Positions 1 through 4,565 of a stretch of 7,587 bases of DNA are shown one piece after another (the stretch's first letter is position 1; each line of letters starts with the position of its first letter). The DNA comes from an uncultured Oscillospiraceae bacterium (GTDB lineage: Bacteria; Bacillota; Clostridia; Oscillospirales; Oscillospiraceae), in the NCBI GenBank assembly GCA_910587395.1, contig CAJULJ010000098.1, positions 1 through 7,587 of the forward strand, written 5' to 3'. Made by a program: the position numbers and the translations under genes. The notes under the pieces are model-generated. The model saw only the letters and a program-made list of their open reading frames with translations, was not told the DNA's origin and ran no database searches.

Positions 1-28
1 GTGTATCATGATTCGGTATATGGGTCAT
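1..28 (-). CDS. Possible first codons of a further downstream gene
   Basis: An ATG at 28-26 on the minus strand lies 4 nt after the stop of the 59-aa gene and stays open to the window edge (MTHIPNHDT). Only a weak GAGG lies 2 nt before it. The spacing fits an operon, but nine codons cannot establish a gene. Confidence 0.25.
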
Positions 29-32
29 GGCC

Positions 33-212
33 TCAAGCTGCCACAGCTTGCTTGTATGCGGCATCCGGCTCTCCCTGTTCCTCCTTCCATTCGTTGGGAT
101 CATGGCTCTGGTCTGCCCAATACGGCTGGGCCATATACTTAACGTACCCGTTGGCTCTATGAGGCCATGCGGCCTGTTTGTCAAGGTACAGGGATGCCTT
201 CCCAAAAGGCAT
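33..212 (-). CDS. Small 59-aa hypothetical protein downstream of parMR
   Basis: From ATG 212 the frame encodes 59 aa ending at TGA 35-33. GAGAGG lies 6 nt upstream of this ATG. The sequence looks like a real protein: aromatic-rich (AWPHRANGYVKYMAQPYWAD) followed by an acidic, Trp-containing stretch (DPNEWKEEQGEPD). There are no cysteines, membrane segment or known motif, and I do not recognise it. The frame is open upstream to a TTG at 281, inside the foot of the terminator, which is unlikely as a start. A second ATG at 217 with AGGAG 8 nt upstream opens a different, less protein-like frame. It sits after the parR terminator with no obvious promoter, so expression may rely on read-through. 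Confidence 0.5.
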   Translation of the reverse strand: MPFGKASLYLDKQAAWPHRANGYVKYMAQPYWADQSHDPNEWKEEQGEPDAAYKQAVAA

Positions 213-279
213 TTCATGCCTCTCACTCCTATCCCCGACTGTCTGCCCGCAATCTGCCCACATTCCTGCCATTTTTCGC

Positions 280-315
280 AAAAATGCCTCACAGCCCGTA
301 CAGGGGCTGTGAGGC
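280..315 (-). terminator. Intrinsic terminator after parR
   Basis: GCCTCACAGCCC (286-297) and GGGCTGTGAGGC (304-315) form a perfect 12-bp stem with a 6-nt loop, starting 5 nt after the parR stop. On the minus strand the stem is followed by ATTTTTGCG, a run of five T. A short A/T palindrome (271-285, ATTTTT/AAAAAT) lies at its foot. Confidence 0.85.
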
Positions 316-320
316 GTTCG

Positions 321-710
321 TTATAATTGGTCAAATAGTTTGAGACTTGCTACCATAGCGTCAATGTCCTGCTCACTGGGGCCAAGCGGCATTTCCGGGG
401 GCTGGCTTCTCTGTGTTGAAGCAACCGTATTTCCTGACAGAAATTCTCCCACCGAAGTTTTCACCATGTCCCGGACCATCGCCAGAAGCTGCTCCTTCGT
501 ATGCAGTGGCTGGTAGGTAATTTTGATTTTTGCGCCAGGTATCTCCATTTCCGGATGCCGCTGAAGGTATTCAACGACGGCCAGGACGATGAAATCGCTT
601 TTCTTGTTCCCCAACCGCTCTAAAAGAGCGCCTACCTTTGCCTTTTCTTCCGTATCGGCACTCCACTGGAGGGAAAACCGGAACCTGTCATCCCTGCGCA
701 AAGCCTTCAC
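321..710 (-). CDS. parR: ParR-like ribbon-helix-helix centromere-binding protein
   Basis: 129 aa from GTG 710; TAA at 323-321. The N-terminus fits a ribbon-helix-helix fold: strand RFRFSLQW (9-16), helix A around 19-31 (TEEKAKVGALLERLG) and helix B KKSDFIVLAVVEYLQ (33-47). ParR dimers of this type bind parC repeats. A variable middle follows, then a C-terminal amphipathic segment, IDAMVASLKLFDQL, comparable to the ParR tail that contacts the ParM filament end. It overlaps parM by 23 nt, as expected for coupled parMR. The start is uncertain: AGAAGG lies only 3 nt before GTG 710, TTG 701 is an alternative, and the frame is open up to a TTG at 761, but those codons do not look protein-like. Identity rests on fold pattern and position after parM. 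Confidence 0.85.
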   Translation of the reverse strand: MKALRRDDRFRFSLQWSADTEEKAKVGALLERLGNKKSDFIVLAVVEYLQRHPEMEIPGAKIKITYQPLHTKEQLLAMVRDMVKTSVGEFLSGNTVASTQRSQPPEMPLGPSEQDIDAMVASLKLFDQL

Positions 711-1629
711 CGACCTTCTGTGCCTGCATTTGACGCAGCTGGGCGGTGGCCAGCATCCCAAATCCTACAGCATTGGCTTTCGGATCGGCAACAAATTCCG
801 CCTTCGCCACTTGGCTGGACGTTTCAATGAAAGTCCGAAACAGCGCCGCACCGCCGCCGGTGAAGATGGCAGGAGTCGCCCGCAAATCCACCTGCAGTTC
901 CCGCAGCTTGTCCAGGATGCCGGCAGCATAGCTTTTCACTGTGGCCCGAATGGTCTCCTGCACATCATCAGGCAGGATGGTGGGGCGCCCCTGAATGACA
1001 TCGGCAATATGGTCGTCATCAATCTTGATGTCGTGAAGGGCGCTGACCCTGCCAATAATGCCGTTTGCCATAGGGATGGCGCCCATCTCCAGACTGCGGC
1101 AGAACTGCATATCTGGCTGGACGCCCCGCAGCAGGAGCACATCGGTGGTAAACCCGCCGATATCCACCACAAAGGTACGGGGATTTTGCTGGATGATCTG
1201 GGCCTGGGGAACCACGGCGGCATAGGCCTGGGGATAGACCAGCACCTGGCGGATCATCAGGCTGATGGGGCTATCGTTAAATTTGAACTGCACTGTCCCT
1301 CGCTTGAAATACTCCGCAAAACGATTCCGCAGTTCATAGTGCTCCGGGGGCAGGCCGATGGCCAGCTCCGCTTCCACCATGGGCTGCAGGGCCTCCCGCT
1401 GCCGAAGCTCCTTGGCGATGGCAAACAGGCTGAGGATAAAGAACCTCTCGTCCTTGGTCTTGTCCCGCATATAGGGGATCCGCTCACCGGACAAAGTCCA
1501 GAAGGTGCCGCCGAACTCCAGCACATCGGTCTCCACAGGGGGCTTCACGGGATAATCCGTCAGTCCCGAAGTAAAGACGAAATCAGGGGTCTTGATAGCG
1601 GAATTGCCATGGTCGATTGCAAATAGCAT
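688..1629 (-). CDS. parM: ParM-like actin ATPase of plasmid partition
   Basis: 313 aa, the normal size for ParM/StbA-type bacterial actins, which polymerise with ATP into filaments that push ParR-bound DNA copies apart. Visible nucleotide-binding motifs: phosphate 1 AIDHGNSAIK (4-13), phosphate 2 FVVDIGGFTTDVLLL (153-167) and adenosine IFTGGGAALF (255-264). The end, ADPKANAVGFGMLA (281-294), matches the usual family close with a conserved N-A-x-G. The start at ATG 1629 is chosen because AGGAG (1642-1638) lies 8 nt upstream; a GTG at 1638 overlaps that site and is too close to use it. The 3' end overlaps parR. The gene has its own promoter with candidate parC repeats upstream. The protein family is clear; the exact subtype is not. 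Confidence 0.92.
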   Translation of the reverse strand: MLFAIDHGNSAIKTPDFVFTSGLTDYPVKPPVETDVLEFGGTFWTLSGERIPYMRDKTKDERFFILSLFAIAKELRQREALQPMVEAELAIGLPPEHYELRNRFAEYFKRGTVQFKFNDSPISLMIRQVLVYPQAYAAVVPQAQIIQQNPRTFVVDIGGFTTDVLLLRGVQPDMQFCRSLEMGAIPMANGIIGRVSALHDIKIDDDHIADVIQGRPTILPDDVQETIRATVKSYAAGILDKLRELQVDLRATPAIFTGGGAALFRTFIETSSQVAKAEFVADPKANAVGFGMLATAQLRQMQAQKVGEGFAQG

Positions 1630-1659
1630 AATAGTCACTCCTATTCATTCAGATACCTC

Positions 1660-1688
1660 ATTACACGGAAACGAATGCGTATTTGCAA
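1660..1688 (-). promoter_or_regulatory. Sigma-A-like promoter for parMR
   Basis: On the minus strand TTGCAA (1688-1683) and TGTAAT (1665-1660) are separated by exactly 17 nt, matching 4 of 6 and 5 of 6 consensus bases. Transcription would begin near 1653, giving a short leader before the parM ribosome binding site. The -35 overlaps the first direct repeat, which would allow autorepression by ParR as in known ParMRC loci. Confidence 0.65.
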
Positions 1689-1718
1689 CGGGAATGAGCA
1701 TTTGTAGAAACTGAGCAT
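1673..1718. repeat. parC: Short direct repeats upstream of parM, candidate parC/ParR-binding site
   Basis: GAATGCGTATTTG (1673-1685) and GAATGAGCATTTG (1692-1704) match at 11 of 13 positions, 19 bp apart. A weaker third unit shares TGAGCAT (1712-1718), 17 bp beyond the TGAGCAT of the second. In known actin-type partition loci the centromere is a set of direct repeats just upstream of parM that binds ParR and overlaps the promoter. Here the first repeat overlaps the -35 hexamer. Only three units are seen, fewer than in R1 or pSK41, so the full site may include other sequence. Confidence 0.5.
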
Positions 1719-1725
1719 AGTTAAA

Positions 1726-1754
1726 GAGCGGGGGCAGCACTGCTGTCCCCGCTC
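1726..1754 (-). terminator. Probable intrinsic terminator after the primase gene
   Basis: GAGCGGGGGCAGCA (1726-1739) pairs with TGCTGTCCCCGCTC (1741-1754), 13 Watson-Crick pairs plus one G-T, though a few apical pairs must open to form the loop. It starts 18 nt after the primase stop. On the minus strand the stem is followed by TTTAACTA, a short U-run, so termination may be incomplete. It separates the replication operon from the parM promoter. Confidence 0.65.
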
Positions 1755-1772
1755 CTCAATGATCGGATACTA

Positions 1773-2876
1773 TCAGTCCAGAGGATACTTTCTCATAAAA
1801 AACTCCCAGATATAATCGTCAAGGCCATTATAGTCTGGCGACCACAGGTAGGTGCCAAAGGTCAGCGGCAACCCGCCTAAGAGCTGTATCAGATTTCCAT
1901 AGGCAGCCTCCACATGCCAGTTTTTCAGATAATCCATATCGAAACAAGTCATCACATGGCGTACTCCCAGTTGTGTCAGTTCTTTCAGCGCCTTCTCCAG
2001 ATAATGGAGAGATGTGACACCGGGGATGGCCAGGACAGTCTGCCCAGTGAAGAAATGAACGATGTCCGCCTTCATGTAGCCCTCAATCAGATAAACACAC
2101 TCCTGAACGGGGCCGGCCATATGACACCAGTTTTCAGCGCCCACGCCGTCCTTTTTATCTATGCTGGAAAAGGTGAGGAACTTTCCGCCCTTTTTCATCT
2201 TTTTGTCCAGACGGATATGGATACTCTGGATACGGCCAAGCCGATCCCGGCAGGGGATCATAATTCCTCGCAGATAAACAGCCATTGTCCAGCGCCCATC
2301 CTCGTCCCGATAAAATCCAGGTACACCAAACAGCTCATGCCCCTCTGAAATCAATTCCTTTGCCAACGCGGGAAAGCCTACCAGCGGCGTTGTACGATAC
2401 CCCAGACGGTCGATCTCCTCGTTAGTCAGACCGCGCCCCCGCAGGTTGTCCCGGTGATCCGAGGCAAGTGTCAGTTTGCTTAGAAGTGCCCGGTAAACGC
2501 GGTCCCTTGTTTCGATACCAACCAGCGGGGCCTGTGGCACCTCTGCAGGTTTTGGCCTGGGCAGTGCTTTCTTCTTCCCGCCTGATTTGCTGGAATAATG
2601 ACTTTCTCCGCCGCCCAGCCGATCCGTTAGATCCTGGCGCACTTTATCCCGAGATACACCAGTATAGTAGGCGTAGAGGTCAAAGACACCGCCTTCAAAC
2701 TGGCCGCATTTGGGGCATCGGAACACATTGCGCTTGAGGTTGATATTAAGATGCCGCTTTCTGGATCCTGCATGGTCACAGACCGGACAGGGGATATTAT
2801 AGGAACTCCTTCCCATGGGCGGCTGTGGAATCGGAAGCAGCGGCAGAATGTCATTCATCTGAAAGCGCAGTTCCAT
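1773..2876 (-). CDS. DnaG-like primase (zinc finger plus TOPRIM) lacking helicase-binding domain
   Basis: 367 aa. It probably makes RNA primers for replication of the element. The start ATG has GGGGGA 8 nt upstream; M7 has no such site. An N-terminal zinc finger reads C30-x2-C33 ... C54-x2-C57, four cysteines instead of the Cys-His-Cys-Cys of chromosomal DnaG, followed by GGVFDLYAYYTG as in CHC2-type domains. A charged linker (about 88-118) leads to the catalytic core: RGLTNEEIDRLGY (148-160) and RGIMIPCRDRLGRI (203-216) match the DnaG RNA-polymerase N-subdomain, and the TOPRIM part shows LIEGYMKAD (263-271), the acidic pair in FDMD (312-315) and GLDDY (351-355). The protein stops there, so the DnaB-binding C-terminal domain of cellular DnaG is missing, as in many plasmid and phage primases. 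It is the last gene before the 1726-1754 hairpin. Confidence 0.85.
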   Translation of the reverse strand: MELRFQMNDILPLLPIPQPPMGRSSYNIPCPVCDHAGSRKRHLNINLKRNVFRCPKCGQFEGGVFDLYAYYTGVSRDKVRQDLTDRLGGGESHYSSKSGGKKKALPRPKPAEVPQAPLVGIETRDRVYRALLSKLTLASDHRDNLRGRGLTNEEIDRLGYRTTPLVGFPALAKELISEGHELFGVPGFYRDEDGRWTMAVYLRGIMIPCRDRLGRIQSIHIRLDKKMKKGGKFLTFSSIDKKDGVGAENWCHMAGPVQECVYLIEGYMKADIVHFFTGQTVLAIPGVTSLHYLEKALKELTQLGVRHVMTCFDMDYLKNWHVEAAYGNLIQLLGGLPLTFGTYLWSPDYNGLDDYIWEFFMRKYPLD

Positions 2877-2938
2877 TTGCGGTTCCCCCTTTTCCTCTTC
2901 GCTTTACACAGCGCCGAGCCGATTGCTTTATCGCCCAT
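2855..2938 (-). CDS. Candidate 27-aa basic mini-ORF overlapping the primase start
   Basis: The ATG at 2938 lies 3 nt after the membrane-protein stop (2944-2942). The frame encodes a Lys/Arg-rich peptide, MGDKAIGSALCKAKRKRGN and eight further residues, ending at TGA 2857-2855, 22 nt inside the primase gene in a different frame. No good ribosome binding site precedes it. Like the 3274-3324 mini-ORF it fills an intergenic gap and could carry terminating ribosomes to the next gene. It may equally be chance. Confidence 0.2.
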   Translation of the reverse strand: MGDKAIGSALCKAKRKRGNRKWNCAFR

Positions 2939-2941
2939 AAC

Positions 2942-3277
2942 TCACGAGGAAGACCTTGTTTCCTGAAAAACTGCCGTGTAGATATCCATCTTGTCACAGC
3001 TCTCCTTTGTCAGCTCCAACAGCGAAAAACAACGTCCATACTCCTGAAAATCTTCCGTAGAAATGCGTTCAGTGGTATCTTCCGGGGCCAGATAGTAAAC
3101 CTTGCAGATTCGGAGCTGGTCAAAGCTCCCCACAGTATAAGATTCCACATAGTCCGGTGTGTAGTAGGATACCGGATATGGGGCCGGTTTGTATGCCGAA
3201 ATCATCATCCACAGCCAGATAGCCACGACACCTGCGATGCCCATGACGCAGAAAATCGGGCGAATGATTTGCTTCAT
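2942..3277 (-). CDS. Single-pass membrane protein, unknown function
   Basis: 111 aa from ATG 3277, preceded by the purine-rich site GGAAAGGAAAAGG. The frame is open upstream to a TTG at 3328, but those codons run through the GC hairpin and are less likely coding. Residues 1-6 are basic, followed by one hydrophobic segment (about 7-27, from IFCVMGIAGVV to MMISA). A Tyr/Pro-rich stretch (KPAPYPVSYYTPDY) and an 80-residue polar domain with two cysteines come next. The topology suggests an N-terminal anchor with the C-terminal domain outside; no lipobox follows. I do not recognise the family. It is the only membrane protein in an otherwise DNA-processing operon, which could mean envelope anchoring of the replication or transfer machinery (inference). 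The stop lies 65 nt before the primase start. Confidence 0.75.
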   Translation of the reverse strand: MKQIIRPIFCVMGIAGVVAIWLWMMISAYKPAPYPVSYYTPDYVESYTVGSFDQLRICKVYYLAPEDTTERISTEDFQEYGRCFSLLELTKESCDKMDIYTAVFQETRSSS

Positions 3278-3324
3278 GCCTTTTCCTTTCCGGGGGCCGG
3301 TATAGAACCGGCCCCCTTGTTCAT
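3274..3324 (-). CDS. Candidate 16-aa bridging mini-ORF across the hairpin
   Basis: The ATG at 3324 is directly adjacent to the TGA of the annealing-type gene (3327-3325). The frame reads MNKGAGSIPAPGKEKA and its TGA overlaps the ATG of the membrane-protein gene as ATGA (3277-3274). It runs exactly through the GC hairpin. There is no strong ribosome binding site of its own, so use would depend on reinitiation by ribosomes that have just terminated. It may be a translational relay rather than a functional peptide, or chance. Confidence 0.3.
   Translation of the reverse strand: MNKGAGSIPAPGKEKA
3292..3316. other. Perfect 9-bp GC hairpin between annealing-type gene and membrane-protein gene
   Basis: GGGGGCCGG (3292-3300) and CCGGCCCCC (3308-3316) are exact reverse complements around a 7-nt loop. 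On the transcribed (minus) strand it follows the stop at 3325 and is followed by purine-rich GGAAAGGAAAAGG, so it lacks the U-tract of an intrinsic terminator. A second small stem (3329-3345, GCGGTT/AACCGC) overlaps the preceding stop region. It may act as a processing or stability element or a barrier to ribosomes or nucleases. Confidence 0.6.
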
Positions 3325-4077
3325 TCAAGCGGTTGTTTTAACCGCCTCGTCACAGATCAGCTTGGCTGCAGCCACAATTTCGGCATTGCCGGTAAACTTG
3401 GTAGCAACCCAATACAGTGCTTTAGGATCGATCTGCATAACCTCCCCCAGCGTTTTCCCGCTGTACTTGGCAATCGGGCACGAAACCTTCAGTGCCTGCT
3501 CAAAAGGCGACAGCTCAGGTTCCTGCGGCTTCGGGGCTGCCTGAGCGGCAGGCGCGGCAGGCGGCGGAGGCGGGGCGCTCCCAATGGAGGCATCCACAGG
3601 ATTGCCGCTCCACATAATACCGCCCAGTTCGTCCACAGCCGGTGCATCAAAAGAATCACCGGCGGCCCCAAACTGGAGGCCAAAGCCTGCATTACGCAGG
3701 GCAATACCCACCGCAGCGGTCTGCGCCCACTCTCTGGGTGAGACAGTAGGTTTATCGGGCAGATAACCTCTGGAGGCAGTCGCCTCGGCCAAGAACTGAT
3801 CCACCGGTGCGGAATAGTGGGGATAGACCCGGGCTGTTGCCACAAAACAGTCCTTCCCCGCCGTGACGGAAACTGCGATACGTCCCTCCGGATATTTCAG
3901 CCGGAACCAGCCGATCTGGACCATAACCGGAAGCCGCAGCCTTTTTTCACCACCATTGGCGCTGTTCAGGTCGGTATACTCCACCGCCAGCGCAGAGGGA
4001 TCGAACCCCTCCACAGCGTTGATCTTCTGCAAGGCCTCCATGGCCGTCTGCTTTGCTTGTGTGTTGTCCGTAGTCAT
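3325..4077 (-). CDS. Probable single-strand annealing protein, ERF/Rad52-like
   Basis: 250 aa. Start ATG 4077 overlaps the previous stop (ATGA), with AAAGGAGG about 10 nt upstream. The N-terminal part has the layout I associate with ERF-type annealing proteins: a beta region with IGWFRLKYPEGRI (55-67), a strand CFVATARVY (77-85), then WAQTAAVGIALRNAGFGLQF (117-136), resembling the family pattern A-x-T-x-A-(I/V)-G-R-A-L-x3-G-(F/Y)-G. Here I125 replaces the usual Arg. A Pro/Ala linker (169-187) leads to a C-terminal segment, KYSGKTLGEVMQIDPKALYW (204-223), like the GKTLGE/DPxxLxW module found on some phage exonucleases and annealing proteins. Such proteins anneal complementary ssDNA in homologous recombination. 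The assignment comes from motif memory, not a search. It could instead be a related DNA-binding protein of unknown function. Confidence 0.65.
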   Translation of the reverse strand: MTTDNTQAKQTAMEALQKINAVEGFDPSALAVEYTDLNSANGGEKRLRLPVMVQIGWFRLKYPEGRIAVSVTAGKDCFVATARVYPHYSAPVDQFLAEATASRGYLPDKPTVSPREWAQTAAVGIALRNAGFGLQFGAAGDSFDAPAVDELGGIMWSGNPVDASIGSAPPPPPAAPAAQAAPKPQEPELSPFEQALKVSCPIAKYSGKTLGEVMQIDPKALYWVATKFTGNAEIVAAAKLICDEAVKTTA

Positions 4078-4547
4078 GACGCAGGCGCCTCCTTTTCCTT
4101 CTTTTTAATGGGTACAAATGTGTTTCGGAACTGAAGCCATGCGGGAAGCAGAGTCTGAATCACTCTGCCAATCTCCCGGCTGTAGCTTTCCGGAGCGGAC
4201 GGCGCAAAGCTGGAAAAACGCTTGCGGTAATCTTCAATCACCCGCCCCAGATTGTTCTGGGCAGCATCCCGTTCCTTCTGCGTGTCAGGTCCGCGGTTAG
4301 GCCCATAACGGCGTTCCAGGGCGAGGCACTGCACATAGGCGTCCAGCATTTTGTAGTGTCCCTGCAAAAACTGGGCCTCCATGGTGACCGGAGCCGTCTT
4401 GCAGAACATCTGGCAGGTCTCCAGCACACCGATCCGGTACACGATCTCACCGTGCCACCAGATTGCATCAGCCGGCGCACCGCCCTGCGCGATGCGCTGG
4501 TCTACCTCACTGCGGAGATTATAGTAGTTTTCGAGAACAGTAGCCAT
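4074..4547 (-). CDS. Small helical protein coupled to the annealing-type protein
   Basis: 157 aa, not recognised. The start ATG at 4547 has a good GGGAGG site 8 nt upstream, just after the tandem helicase stops. Predicted by eye to be mostly helical (ENYYNLRSEVDQRIAQGG; ETCQMFCKTAP; a long central stretch around 60-110; IGRVIQTLLPAWLQF), ending in a basic tail KKKEKE. No transmembrane segment, signal peptide or catalytic motif is apparent, and its two cysteines do not form a metal site. Its stop overlaps the next gene's start as ATGA (4077-4074), the tightest coupling in the operon, which suggests the two proteins are made in fixed ratio and perhaps interact. A role as an accessory or loader for the annealing-type protein is inference only. 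Confidence 0.85.
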   Translation of the reverse strand: MATVLENYYNLRSEVDQRIAQGGAPADAIWWHGEIVYRIGVLETCQMFCKTAPVTMEAQFLQGHYKMLDAYVQCLALERRYGPNRGPDTQKERDAAQNNLGRVIEDYRKRFSSFAPSAPESYSREIGRVIQTLLPAWLQFRNTFVPIKKKEKEAPAS

Positions 4548-4565
4548 ATTTGTTTCCTCCCTTCA

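Noticed and set aside
1..217. Alternative minus-strand frame from ATG 217, open to the window edge
   Set aside because: It has a fair AGGAG site, but the translation is Pro/Arg/Thr-rich and shadow-like, and overlaps the more protein-like 59-aa frame.
242..259. Two TCTGCCC copies 11 bp apart, considered as an iteron array
   Set aside because: Only two short copies with no extended similarity; not distinguishable from chance.
589..1626. Long plus-strand open frame (345 codons) opposite parM
   Set aside because: It mirrors parM in the antisense direction, has His/Gly/Pro-rich low-quality sequence and no ribosome binding site, while parM shows clear actin motifs.
1630..1638. Upstream GTG start for parM
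   Set aside because: It overlaps the AGGAG ribosome binding site itself; ATG 1629 has 8-nt spacing and places the phosphate-1 motif at the usual N-terminal position.
2825..3544. Plus-strand open frame of 239 codons spanning three minus-strand genes
   Set aside because: It crosses the primase start, the membrane gene and the end of the annealing-type gene; no start signal or recognisable protein sequence.
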